Part shown: piece after piece, positions 26,219-40,300 of the stretch | How positions within the stretch are numbered: the first letter of the stretch is position 1 | Layout of the letters: each line of letters begins with the position of its first letter | Source of the DNA: Trichoplax adhaerens | Lineage: Eukaryota; Placozoa; Uniplacotomia; Trichoplacea; Trichoplacidae | Assembly (NCBI RefSeq): GCF_000150275.1 | Contig: NW_002060944.1 | Location: 5,343,080 to 5,407,079 of the forward strand | Direction: 5' to 3' | Length of the DNA stretch: 64,000 nucleotides | Made by a program: the position numbers and the translations under genes | Notes under the pieces: model-generated | Seen by the model: the letters and a program-made list of their open reading frames with translations, nothing else | What the model was told of the DNA's origin: nothing | Database searches by the model: none

Positions 26219-27647
26219 ATAAATTACTGTATATCATGTATGGTAGTTCATAATATTATTCTTATAAATTAATACGACGGATAGGCAGATGATAGGACTC
26301 CACTTCACCTTGCTGCAGCCATCAAGTAAATGGAAATTATCAGAATATTATTATCAAATTAGGCACCCATCAATTATCAAGATGCAAAAGGAAGGACAGC
26401 TCTACACATAGCTGCTTCTTTCGGACATGAAAACGTCATGGAAGTCCTGATCAAAGCTGTACTACAGTCTATAAATTTTGCAGTCACCAGTTAGCTGCTA
26501 AATGGTCTAAGCAGATCTACTCAATCATTTGTATTGAAAATTTGCTCAATTTAGTAGCGTAATTTTCTGAAATATTACGAATATCTAGCTATTAACAACT
26601 TTGCAATACTCCGTTGTATCCTTAGCTACTCAAATGGACTATACTCACAGCAGTCGAGTTAGAAATATCATAGTTAATAGTTGAATCTGAGTTGGGAAAT
26701 TAGACTTTGCCATTTCTGTTTACTTTTGTGATACTACAACAGTGTAATAAGCCACTTAGTAATCATGTGCAAATCTATCCAACAAGTGTTAGAATTAATC
26801 AGTGATAAATTGGCTATGTTCTTGCCGGTCAAACGGATGAACCATTTTCAAATCAGTACTAATATTTGAGCTAAACGATTTTAGGGGGCAGACTAACAGG
26901 TTACTGATTATAGAATGTAACCTACATTTTTGTATGCTGTGAGAAAAGGCCAGTTACAGGCAATTAAGTTCTTGCTTGATAAAGAAATTAACATCGAAAT
27001 AGTTAATAATCAGCTCAAGACTTGCTTATACTTGGCAGCAATTCTTGATAATGAAGACATTTTAATTACTTTCGATAAATTTATGCCGAATGTCACCGAT
27101 TTTAAAATTAAATGCAAAAAGGTCTATAAAATCAACTGTTGATATATTAATTATAGAATGGAGGTAAAATTTGTATTAATAGAAACGACATTTGGCCAAC
27201 ACCAAATCATTATGCACCTAAAGATGGAAATGATAAAGTATTTCTTTAAAGATTTCGTACTGTTACAAATATAAAAAATATCGATTTTATTTACCATTTA
27301 TGTAGCCATGAAATTAATATCAATAAGAATCTGAAGTGCAGTACTACAGAGATTAGACTAATCAACTAGCAACATGTTATAACCGGTCAACCTTCCTTTC
27401 TTCACTGTAGTAAAATTCTATTTACGGCACTTTACTACAAATTTAGCAGAGCAGAATTTTCTAGCAAATAAGTTTTAATCTTCTAAACCTCTATATGTAT
27501 ATTAGAAGCTTCTATTAGCATAGTCTAGTATTTATGATTGGAATCGTATTCATTTCTGACCAAGGTCGTAAAAATCTTAATCTCTAATGGAGCGAACGCT
27601 ATTGATTTAGATGGCAATGCAAATATACCATTTCATTTAGCATGCAG

Positions 27648-30600
27648 GTAAGTTATACTGTATATTTATAATTGCGCAAAACTACTAAAAATTATATTTA
27701 GTGCGCGTAGAAAATAGTTAATATAACACACGTATTTATCAATAAGATTTTAACTGCCAACGTACAGTTCATGTAAGTCGCCGGAAACTGCAGTGGATAA
27801 TTTAATTACTGTGAATCAATCTTACTGCCATAAGACCATGTCATAATTTCATAGTAATTAATGTAATCATAATCTAAGATGATTAAATAATCATATATGG
27901 GGACCGCTAGTATACCTGTAACTTGTAATCTTAGTAATGTAATAGCATTCTGGTTTAGAAGATAAATAACACTTAGAGGACGTATCAAGTCTTGTATACA
28001 TACGCACATATCATTGCGAGTACTAATATTTAAATAGTCAGTATTCGAGTACTCGGGACTCGGTTATTTTTTCAGTACTTGGACCCGAGCGTTCACGATT
28101 GTTAAATTCGAGTTTCTCTCAGGAGATTACAAGTCCTAAATTACCAGCTAAAGAACTTTAGATCTACGCGTATTACGTTACTCCTAGCATTTAATTCCGT
28201 TCAGTGCTGTAAGTAGTGAAATAAAGTAGTAGTAAAACAGAGGTTGCTAAGTTTGTTTATGATTCAGTAGAGCGAGTACCTCGTGAGCTATCTCGGCTCC
28301 GTCTACTTAATATACAAGTATACGGAACATTAGCATCTGTGTCATAAATTATTCTTAATGTTGAAATGACTCCCGGCTAAGATAAACCAGACAATTATCC
28401 TGATACGTGGACTGTAGAATTATCGTGCAGATTACTAATATTTTCTATAGTACCAAGTACTTATGATTAGATAATCCCTTTTTTGGTTAATTCTGAAAGA
28501 ATCTTAAAATTTACGCGACACTACAAGCATACATTTCATTACATAAATAGCCAACCTCAATAGTAAGTTCATACAAATGAATACTCATTATAATAACATG
28601 ATATTTTATAATATTTATCATGTGTCCTATTAAAGTCATCTTAAAGATCAGTAACGTCTACATCTATTTCTTTATTCAATCGTTCAACCAAATTTTTTGT
28701 GTACGATACTGTACTTTCGTAAATATAGTATGTCAATATTTTAATTAGCAACAACATTGATTGTTGTTCTTTCTAAGACTGTAGCTATTATCGTACAAAA
28801 TCAATCCCCTAATGCCCATCCGTACATGGCACCTTGTGAATAGTAATTCTGGTCACGACATTGCATATTTTTCTACTCTAAAATTGCAGCTATTGCAGCG
28901 TTAGTTAATCTCTAACGTTTATCTAAATATTATTTTGTTGCTTTAGTAAAGTATAATTATCTATCTATCATTATTCTATCAAGAGACTGTACTATAGTTT
29001 AATTGTGCTACCAATTTATAATAGGCCTTTACAAATTGACAGACTGCTCATCTTAAATGATAATTCGTACTGATCATAATTAAAGGCTCTTCACATACAG
29101 TATATTCCTTTTAATCTAGAATTAAAAACCATATCCAATTAATTAAATAAATCGATCAAGTTAACACTGCAGCAGCATGGTCGATCAAGACTAAATATTA
29201 AATAATTACTATCAAGAAAATTTAAATATTCCTTTCTTCGTAAATTATATAAACATCCTGTGCATTGAGTCTAATACGAGTACAGTCAAACTTCATCATA
29301 ATTCATTGACATGTCGTTCAATAATTACTTTAATATTTCACTTCTTGATACAAATCAAACTTTGGGCCATCATTGAATCAATGACTTATAAGACAGATTA
29401 ATTAACCTAATACTTCTATTTTGGGTAAATTTTATGTACTTAAAATGATTTTTCCTAGTCGATCCTTTGCAGAATAAAATTGATAAACTCATATAAACAA
29501 TTTTTTTATAATAATGTTGGTTACAATCAACTTCATTATTCCATAAATAATTTTAAGATTCTTAACATTTTTTATTGACTCTCTTTCAATAAAACCAGCT
29601 CTATAAACTAGCAAGTTGGTCTTTAATTAATTTTATAGGATGGTAACTTTACAATACCTTGACCTAGTTATCAGAGTTTCTAATAATATGGAGAATGTTG
29701 TCTTAATATCGGATAATATTAATCCATTTCACCACGTATACCAAGATCAAAATTCGGTTGTACATCGTAGTATTCAGCAAACTTAATTCTTCTCATGTAT
29801 CGAAAGCTTTATATCAATGGCGTTTAGCACACATTATGATACAACTTTAGTGTTATCAGATATTTACATTGTTGCAGCTTAATAATTGCTGCATCATAGT
29901 ATAATGAGTAAATAAAAGTCATCGACTTATTAAGTCATCATTTTAGAGCAAAGCGTAATTAATCTCAAATAAATGTAATACAACCAGCTGTGACACAGTT
30001 CTAAAATGCATTCGATGTAACAATTAGCAAGTTAAAGTATTAAAATAAATCCTTTCTTTTGATTCACGATCAATTCTATTGCTGCAAATCAATATTTTCT
30101 GATACTAGGCTTTGTTTTTTAAATACAAATTGATAACTAAACAATCAATGGCTGATTTTATTACTGACTCGTACAACCTTACGAATGTTAAAAATATCGC
30201 GGATTAATTTAATATAAAGCAATAGAAATTGTCTACTGATTTATCCTTTTCGTTGCATTGCATCAGTGCTAAATTTGTCCTAGTTGAAACTATCCATTAA
30301 GGGTGGAACAGATTTAAATCTGTATCTGTCTAACATGATTATTCCTTTATGCAGCAGATTAATTAAGATATCGATTTTAAATTTAGCAGACCAAGAGTTA
30401 GCAACAATCAGTTAGCCGTCCCGTTCTTTACCATTTACATCGATCATAAGGCACTGTTGTCTAAAATGAATACCGTCCTCGATATCCATTTCTTTTAACA
30501 GAATAGTCTTGTGAATTAGCTGAACAATTTCTGATTGTATGTTGCTTTGGATTTTAGCTCAGTTAGATGGTTAATGATGGCCCAGAGGTACCATTACAAT

Positions 30601-31374
30601 AAATCTATGTTACAACTATAACATAAGACATGATCAGTCAAAAGTAGTTAACCGATAACACCGATTAATTCAAATCCATAACAAAGAATTCATTCTTTTT
30701 TATGAAATCACGTTCTGAGTTATTCATTAAATCAACGGTTGATTATAATTATCACTACCAATCTAAATTTACATAAGGTTATATGAATAAAGGCCTTAAA
30801 TCATCAACAGAGAGCGCTTCCATAGCCCTGTGTGTTAGGATTGTTTTGATAGGCGATCAGAACACACCTCACGATTGGAGACAATCGAGTAAAAAAAGAA
30901 AATCAATAGCCATGACGGCCATAGCGTGCATCCATATTGAAGACTTCATTATTTCTATTATGTCGGCAGCTTGATTAATTCAAGTTTGTTACGTAAGCTG
31001 TATTGTTTTTTTTAAAAGAAGGCTAGTATTTACTGGTCATGTTTTGGTTTACTTCGACATATTAGTTGAGTAGATGGCAGCAAGAGAGTGATATATTTAG
31101 GCTTGGTTCTAACATAGTGTCAAAAGCAAATGCCTGTTGATCCAGTAAATCCAGACTACCACAGCTTGAGATCTATTTTGCATTATCAGATGACGATTTA
31201 AGATAATTTTCTCTAATATAGGTTACAAATAATCGAATGCTTGAATAAGTTTGCAATAAAGTGCATTTAGACTGATTCAATATATTCTGTAAAAGATCAA
31301 GATTGAAGATCTTCAACTTATTTTCAATTGATCTTTATTCATGGATTAATCTGGCATTAACTTGATATATCAAG
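27648..31374. other. Gene-poor gap after the pseudogene
   Basis: About 3.7 kb where exons 11-26 of the pseudogene would be expected, but none could be found. An open frame at 30783-30974 has no recognisable domain. The stretch near 28035-28090 has overlapping GAGTACTCGGGACTCGG inverted motifs. Nothing else stands out. Confidence 0.55.
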
Positions 31375-34300
31375 ATGATGAAGTATAGAAAGAAATTCAG
31401 CGTGGCTAGTAAATTATCAAGTTCTCACAGTGTCTTTAATGTAAGAAAATGATTTATAGCATTTTATATTAAATCACTATTTTCAATTTAACCGGAAGAA
31501 ATAGATACGAGTCGTATTGAATTAGGATAAGAATTTCGTTCTGATCACAACGTTAAGACATATTGTTTATTTTTTATTTGCAATCAAAGTAATCTTGAAA
31601 TCTTACTAGTACAGACTAAGTTATAGTCGAACAAGATATTCATTGTTTTTAATAAATTTATCTATTTTACCGTTATCAAATTATGATTCGATGGCCATCG
31701 ATGATTTAAAGTGGAAGGTTACGATTGAAATTGGTAGTTTATTAACTCAGTGTTATACTAGTTTAGCGTTATCGAAAATTTGAATTCTAATATAGTCACA
31801 AACTTACGTTGCGAATTACTACACTAAACTAATAGATTACTTATGCCTTGCTCCACTACACCTGGAGATCTACTGTATGGTAGTTCTTAACTACTTACGG
31901 TCACACAGGGATAAGACTGTTCTAAAAGATTAGTATAGTTTTTATTAGTACCAATATGATCCATTAGATAAATACTAACAAAATCTATTTAATTGGCAAG
32001 TACGGTGCTTTGCTCCGTAGCAATTATGTACTAGATTGAGAGAGTAACTGCTTGCTTACCTCTGCAACATGTTTTTATTGCGACTTAAGGTTATGATTGT
32101 AATCAGTAGCTTATTAACTCAGTACTATAATGGCAAATACTAGTTCAGCGACACAGATTTAAATTTAAATGCAATGGATTAAGATGGTAACTGCTTGCTC
32201 GCTCCTGTAATATGTTATTATGGGAACTAACCGTTACGATTAGAATCAGTAGTTTATTAACTGAGTGATACGGTGGTAAATAATAGTTTAATGATACAGA
32301 TTCGAGCTCAAATATTACGTATTGAGATAGCAGATCTTTTTTTTACCCTTTTAATAATAGTAACTAAAGGTTACGGTTTGAATTGATGGTTTATTAACTC
32401 AGCATAACGATGGAAAATATTCGTTTAGCGATATAGGTTTAAATTAAAATATTATAGATTGAGATACTAGCCGCTTATTAACTCCTGTAACTACTATCCG
32501 CTGTTATACAGTCGCTCCTTTAACGCAATACAGTGCATTACTAGGTCAAGCGATAGTTTAGCGGTATAGACTAGGACAGCTATTGGTGGCTTTTAAACTT
32601 TATATGATAATATGGCTAGAATTAATTTAATGCTTCATGTATAATAGTAACTTATAATTAGACATTCTCGTTATGACAACAATCATCAGTTGAATCGTAA
32701 TTGCAATAACAGTTTGAAATAGTTAAATGTTATCTGATGGTATTATCGTCAGTTTAACGCCGTGCGCGATGAAAGAAAGATATAGTTTAATCCTTTGTGT
32801 CGTATTCACAAGTAGTAGTATTTTGCAACTAAGCGCATATATGACGGCATTTAGTAGTTTAGCACCAGACGTGGTAAAAATAGTTTATTAATTAATAATG
32901 TTTTGGGTCTGGTAGCAATTGATAGCGTTTTTCTTGTAATGGTTATCGATAGTTTATGTCTTAATAGTTAGGCGAACGACTGTTGATAGCCATAGCAAAT
33001 GTCATCGTGATAATTATATATATATATAATCAATACGGTAATTAAAACTATCTGCAGCCAGTGCAAGTGGAAATTTGATTCCATATGCTTAGCAATAGTT
33101 GTATCTACTTGATTAACCCTTTATAGGATAATTAGAAGGGGGTTTGGGAATACTATATATGCTATAATTGCAATCAGTAGTTTAACATTATTTATTTTGG
33201 TAGTACCGTATGGGATAATTTTGATGCCATCGGCATAGATTATGATAGCAGCCGATAAGTCTGACTACTTGCTTTACCGCACAAAGATACCGTAAGTTAA
33301 TTAAATGCATAATATACAGTAAACAGTTATTGCTATTTCTAGATACGCAGTGATTACAATTCCTAGTTTATAGAAAACTATAATTGGCTATATATAAGAA
33401 TAGCAATGGCTAGTTCAATGCTCTATGTAATGAATAAAATGCCTGAAGATCTCGTTAAAAAGTCCTGTATCTTTGCTTAACACAGTATGCACATAACGGT
33501 AACAATCGATACTTCAGCGCTATACCTATATTATGGTAATAGTTGGTGATTTGAAATCATTATTTTGGTCATAGACCATAAAATAATGCACTTTTCTCAT
33601 TTAATAATAACTTACATCTATGTCATCTTACATAATACTCGTATACATGCTGAAATATCGCGTCTACAAAGTTTGGTCTGATGTTAAATTGACTTACGAG
33701 CATATTTGCTGATACTCTTTTGTCATCCTATTTAGGCGGCTAAATCAGGCGATGTCAGTCTGATCCAGCTATGTAATATCCCTTCATCGGATTATTCAAT
33801 CCTTAATTCTGAACAGGATGAATATGGATTAACGCCGTTGCATTATGCAGCCAAATTTAACAATATCAATGCAATAGAACACTTTCTAAACCGTGGAGCA
33901 GGTTAGTAAAAATAAGTAGTAAATATAAATCGAAACATTAACTATTTTTTATATACCATAACTTACTTCGTTGATACAATAAGATGGAGTATACAGTAGC
34001 AATAAACAATTTTAAGTATCGTATATAAAATAATATAGGTGAATTTAGATTTATTAGATAAACGTTGAGTAGCCAAACGGCATTTGTGGATGCATTCATA
34101 GCTCTATGCCTGGTATCTTAATTTATGGACTAGTAGTTATAGAGCGAGCCATTAAATACTGATACGCTTAGCTTAGCTTTAGCGGATAGAACCCATTGAT
34201 GATCTTAAAATAATAATTAAGTGTCTGCACGCATAGATAAATTGAATTGGCTAGGATTGTAAACGTTTTGTAGATCAGTAACAGAGCAGGTCCACTTTAA

Positions 34301-37300
34301 TATTGATGGATAGGAAGTGTATCTAGGAAAATAAACATAGCTTAAACTAAATTGATGCTAAGACTCTCTAGCTACTGTGAATTCTTCCCTTATTTACTGT
34401 AATACTTTAATTCTCTTCTTGGTCAATCTTTCCGTATGTCAATATTTTAGATGTCAATATTAGGGGACATTATGAAGTTACTCCACTTTATATGTCTGCT
34501 AGATATAATCATATCGAAGCTGTAGAAGTTCTTCTCAAACATGGTGCAAATCCAGAGATCAAAGATAGCGAAGGGGATACTGCACTTCATATTGCGGCCA
34601 AATTAGGATTCCCTGACGTCTGCAAAGTGAGTACTTATTCGTAACTAGATGATCTTGATCTATCGTGATATCTCTATATTTTTAACTGATTTTGGCGCAT
34701 AGGCTCATTTACTATTAATTCATGCAACGTTTAGATACTGATCAATAAGAAACCTTCCTTAGTTAATGAAGATAATAACGATATGTTATCGCCTTTACAT
34801 CTTGCTTGTAAAAGAAATCGGTTTCTAGTTTGCCAATTGTTGGTAAGTTCATTAGTTAATGAAAGAAAATTACGGTCTAGTATAGCCTTCGCATCTTACA
34901 TGTAAAAGAAATCGATATTTAGTCTGTCAGTTGTTTTTAAGTACTACTAAAGCAGACAGAATTGAAAGTCAGCAGTGCTGATGCTATTTTAAGATCAAAA
35001 GAAAACTATTTCTTTCCATCTTTTTTACTCTATGACAATTTACTGGCTTAGATTGAAAATGCTGCTAATGTAACTCATCGATCCGTTGATGGTAGTCTAC
35101 CCATTCATTTTGCAGCAGCCAAAGGTGGTAAAGATATCATCAACTTGCTATTAGATGTTGCAGCGTTAAGAAATATACGCGAAGAAGACCATTTAGGTCT
35201 GATGGACTATGATGGTAGAACAGTGCTACATAAAGTTGTCACTAGTGGTAACATATCCGTGAGTTTAGCTTCCAATTTATCTTTAAACATGTTTACTAAT
35301 GCATGTTCAAGCCTTGCCAAGCATTAATTATAAGTTAAAATTTAGCTAGTTCGTTGTAAAATGTTATAACATCATCGTTCAAATCTTCACCTAAGCATTT
35401 CTCCGATATTTTGCAGTTAATTTAACCAATCGTAAGCAAATCGATATGACTGGTCATTAATATTGCAACTAAATTTATAGTTTGATACTTAGTTTATTAT
35501 TAAATTGGCCGATTGCAAATTTAGACGAAGAATAGTACTTAGTAGAGAATCATATCAAAAGGATAGACGATAATATAAAATAATTAACTTCTATCTAATT
35601 GCGACACCGTGTAATGATATTTCACACGTTCATGTCGAATTTCTACTGGTCAGAGTATTTTGATCATTTTTAAAATAGTACAATACTTATTTCTATTAAT
35701 TTAGGCTATTCTAATATGCATTAGGAGAGGTGCAAACATAATGGCATCACAGGTAAGGAAAATAACCTTGAAATGTCGCTTATTGAGCTTACCGCAGAGC
35801 AACAAATTACATGCTGGCCTATTCTTGGATTTATCATTTTGCCTTCTATTTTAAATATTCATTCTAATTTGAGCCTATTTCAAGATCGGCTAGTATTAAC
35901 CATCCAACATTATTCATTAATTGCAAAATTTTGAATAGGCTATATCAACTATACTGATACATATTAACTAAACTTATAATAATCAATTCTTACTTGTAGA
36001 ACAACGGAAGTACGCCGTTACACCTTGCTGCCAGTGGCGGATGTCACGTAGTCTCTAAGGTCCTTATTCGTCATGGAGCTAAAGTCAATGCGAAATGCGA
36101 GTTAGGAATAACTCCATTGCACTTAGCTTCTTCCTTTGGTCACATTGAAGTCATTAAGATACTGTTAGCGGAAGTAAGTACCGGTAGTTTATAATATTAT
36201 GAAATAAGGGTATAGAGTAGGCGATGTGCAGGCCTCATTTCGCCTTCGTGAAGTTTGATCGACTGGGTATGATCTTTTGATAAAATTTTTCATTTACTGC
36301 AACATTTCTCTTGTAGGGAGCTGATATCAACGCGGTCGATAACAAATTTCAAACACCATTAATGTTTGCCACTGAAAACGGCAGTCTAGAAGCGATTAAA
36401 CACCTTATTAGCCAAGGAGCTGATACTACCAAGGTCGATGATCAAAATAGAAACTGCTTACATTTAACCTGTCGCGGAGGACATGATATTATACTTCCAT
36501 ATATTCTTCAGGTACAGGCATTTAAAATCTGCAGTTTCTACTCTAACAGTTTAGAATTAGAAGTTTATGAGTAAATCGAAAGATAATCCTAAAAAATTAC
36601 GTTAGTTAAATTATTAAGTCGTGGAGGACATGATATAAGATTTCCATATATTCTCCAAGTATTGGTATTTGAAAACCTGCAATTTTAATTCTTAGAGATT
36701 ATAGTCAGAACTTGATAAGTAAATCGAAAGGCAATCATAAGAAATTACGTTAATTAAATTATTGATCATCGAAAATGGATGTTACATAATAGTTTCTTTA
36801 ATTCAATTTCGATGGATATCGGTGCCGACAGGCTGAAGGAAAAGATCATATCAATGACACAGATTGCCTAGATAGGACTGCGCTCCATTATGCTGCAGAA
36901 GAAGGTTATCGCAAGGTAAACAAGGATACGAAATACCACTTGAAAAGTCTCAATAATATCGACAAGATTTGATATAAATGACCAAATCTTCCTTTACATT
37001 CCCTATCAAACTGCAAATAGATAATAGCAACTTTGTTATCCAGTGGAGCTACATTTGAAATCTCTGATGCAGATGATAATCTACCAATTCATTTAGCGTG
37101 TCGGTACGTTAGAAAACAATTAGATTGCTTATTCTATCAAATATTTTCCGGCATAGGTTACATTAGTGGCTAAATACTATAATAAACGTCTTGAAAGATG
37201 TCTATAACTATAATTGATGGCACAATCTTAATGAATTGACGTTGGGAGTATTGTGTTATCCAATGCTGCTAGAATATCAGATCTCAGTCAGAACATCAAC

Positions 37301-40300
37301 AGTACTGTTGTCGTCTTTGAACTATAGCTATTTTGTGATTGATCTTCAATTAATAGAAATGCTGATCTTGCAAGTGTGAAGGTCCTATGTGCTAAGTCGC
37401 TAACACATTTAAACAGTCCTGGTGAAAGATCACGAACACCTTTACATCAAGCCATCGTCAATAACAATATTCCTGTAGTTCATTTCTTGATCAAATTCGG
37501 AGCAAATATTAACAAAAGGTACGGCATCTAAATAGCATCGTGATTAATAATACCGGCTAATTAATTATAAATGTGAATTTCATAACTGATTTTCCGAAAC
37601 GAATACTACTATAACAGTCCAGATTGAATCGGCTATCTCTCGTCTATTTCACATCTATCACATGATTCATAGTTTATACGTATATTATTTTAAATTGTAA
37701 ATTCTAGGTGATTTGCAGTAAGCCAGCCATTTTCATAAGATATTGACTTCATTTTAAAGCACCGTAAATAGTACATTTTATCAATTTTCGTTATACTGTA
37801 CATCATTTAATGTTGAACATGATTGAACAGAGTTAGAATGCTTGATTAATTTGATAATTATTAAATCCTTTATAACTTTACTAGACGAGATTTATGCATG
37901 CAAATATCTTGCATGTTGTCATCATAATTAATATTTATTTCATGTTACTACTGTATATTAAAAATTGTTGGATTACATTCTGATATTAGCTAATTATAAT
38001 TGCAATAGGGACGGTAGCTATCATACACCATTATATCTGGCGGCAGAAAGAGGGTTTTTCGATATTGCAAAAGCATTAATTGATGCTGGAGCCTGCATTA
38101 ATGCAAAGCTAATCGACGGTGTATGTAATATTTTATGAAGATACCATCTAGAAAACAATTATGTGAAATATTACACTGTTCATGATTCTATGACTAGCTC
38201 ATTCAATGAATTATCATTCACCTTTAAATGACAATATATTGTTATTTATCGATTAGCAAACGGCATTACATGCTGCTGCAAGAAAGGATGATGTAGAAAT
38301 TACAGAGTTATTGCTCTCTAGCGGTGCAGATATAACCCGAGATTTAAATAATCGGACATGTTTAGATGTGGCCATTAAACATCAAAGTAAAAATGCTGCT
38401 CTAGTTATCGTTAAGCAAGCTAAGTAAGGATAACATGACAACCATTATTGTATTTAAGTCGAAGTTATTTCTATCAATAGGGAATGATAAGGCTAAAATC
38501 TGAGTTCTTAGCTAAATTAATGCGTAAAGCAGTCATTTAAATCTAAATTTATGATATTTTACATCTTAGAATTGCGAATATCTTACAAAAAGTTGATAAC
38601 GAAGGCAAAACTGTTTTCCAACGATTAGTTGAAGTTTTACCTGAAGTTGCGGAAGTAAGCAGAACTGCACGTGGTTATTCAATACTTTAAAGCTTTACCA
38701 AGCCCTATTTTACTTAGATTACCTATGATATCTTTTATCCAATATAGGTTGTGATGGATCGCTGTATAATTCGTCCTAAATTTAAAGAGAAATATCAACA
38801 TTACACGGTAAGTTGGATTACGCTATTCTCCATTCTTCTATAATTTTGATATCTTGCTAAAATAAGTCAAAATTAGGTGCATGCATATAGCGGATAGTTC
38901 ATTATTTTGGTTTATATCCCGCCCTACCACCCCATAATTTTAGTTCGCTTACATTTTTAATTATTTAAACAATTGCTGTCCGTATTTTTTAGATTAGTAA
39001 TTCTCGAACTATTTTTAGGTCAAATATGATTTCTCATACATCGATCCAGGACCAGCTTTCGAGGAAGAACATAGCACTACAGACATAGAAACCGATAAAA
39101 TTATTTCTATCAGATGCAATGCATTACAAGTATGCCACGTGTTGCTTAAGATACCTATGTACCGATGAGAATGATAGATAAGATACCTTATAAATTTGAA
39201 AGACTTAGCGATACATAAATAAAATGGGCGATATTATACAGTTGAATGGAATGAGCATCCTTATATAAATACGTAGAAGATACGAATTCAGTAATATATT
39301 TTATATCTTGCTTATTTACGCATTATTCTGATTCATTTTATAGACTATGAAGAAGCTCAAACGAAGCAATCTTGTTAGTCATGAACTATCCCGAGCTGTT
39401 CTTGATCATAAATGGTAAAGAAAGATATTGACAATCATATTAATGCCAGTTAATCTGATCATGTTAATATACTGATTAACGGAACATTAATTAAATTTAC
39501 TTACATTTATAGTCATATATATATGTTACACATATATTGACATATGATGCAAATTTTTGAATGCATATAAAACACGTTATTCATAAGTAACATTTTACAT
39601 GAATTTGGATAGCTAATGCAGTTGTTAATTAACATTTACTTTACTACATAAGTCATTTTATGACTCTTCTATTATAGAATGACTCAAGCTATTTATTACT
39701 ATTGACAAAACTAGGAGAACCTTTGGCGCCTACTTTTTCTTTCTCAATTTGGCCATTTATTTGACCTATCTATTTCTTCTGACTTACTTTGCCATTCAAT
39801 TGAAGGCAGCTCCTAGAGCGAATAATTATAGTTCAGCCTTTGCTGCACCTACCATATCAACTCGGTCCAGACTACTAGTAACAACTATGACGAGTCTATT
39901 GAAAACTAGTAATCCGGCAATAAATACATCTCAAATTACAACAACGATTGAGCCACTAGATAAGGTAGAATTGCTAGATTCGTTCTCTGATACTAACAAA
40001 AATATGCGGACGACCTTAACTCTATTTAAAGAATGCTAACTAACTTCTTTATTTAGCGTATCAATAAATGTAAGTAGTTCTTCTATCTACCAACTATGCA
40101 TTCCTAAATGATGAGATAGGAATAGTACGATACGTATAGAGAACCCATAAATGTATACATGGAATGTACAGTAAAATATAACCATCGTCATTACCAATCA
40201 TAACAAGAATTATTTCCTATTATTCTTTACTGAATTTACACTTCAAGGTGATAGCTTTAATGTCGATCTATAATTTAACGGAAATATTTTATGACGTTAA

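Larger units (their letters stand above)
23675..27647 (+). pseudogene. Decayed TRPA1-like gene, exons 2-10 only
   Basis: Exon remnants in TRPA order, most still flanked by AG and GT: 23675-23843 (exon 2, in-frame TAG), 24024-24184 (exon 3, intact, NIQSSKGKTPLHIAAKYN), 24386-24505 (exon 4), 24790-24873 and 25527-25651 (exon 5, frameshift, stop and split by an insertion), 25825-25871 (exon 6, 47 nt instead of 48), 26285-26458 (exon 7, two stops), 26885 to about 27082 (exon 8, two stops), 27157-27237 (exon 9) and 27565-27647 (exon 10). No start exon and nothing after exon 10 was found, so no transmembrane or pore sequence survives. Exon 4 begins ELLN as in copies 3 and 4. Several exons remain open, so decay may be fairly recent, but a functional product is very unlikely. 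Confidence 0.9.
33736..38423 (+). other. Ankyrin-repeat exons of TRPA copy 2
   Basis: Exons 2-13 encode about 16 ankyrin repeats (residues 23 to about 582), with helices such as GLTPLHYAAKF, VTPLYMSARYN, DTALHIAAKLG, LSPLHLACKRN, SLPIHFAAAKGG, STPLHLAASGG, ITPLHLASSFG, NCLHLTCRGG, RTALHYAAEEG, NLPIHLAC, RTPLHQAIVN and QTALHAAARK. The exon lengths (166, 176, 108, 207, 48, 174, 195, 84, 83, 162, 112, 167) are identical to those of copy 1. Confidence 0.92.

Noticed and set aside
30783-30974. 63-codon open frame with TPHDWRQ resembling PNDWQW of the S3-S4 exon
   Set aside because: Only a few residues match and the rest does not align with S4, so I do not count it as a pseudogene remnant.
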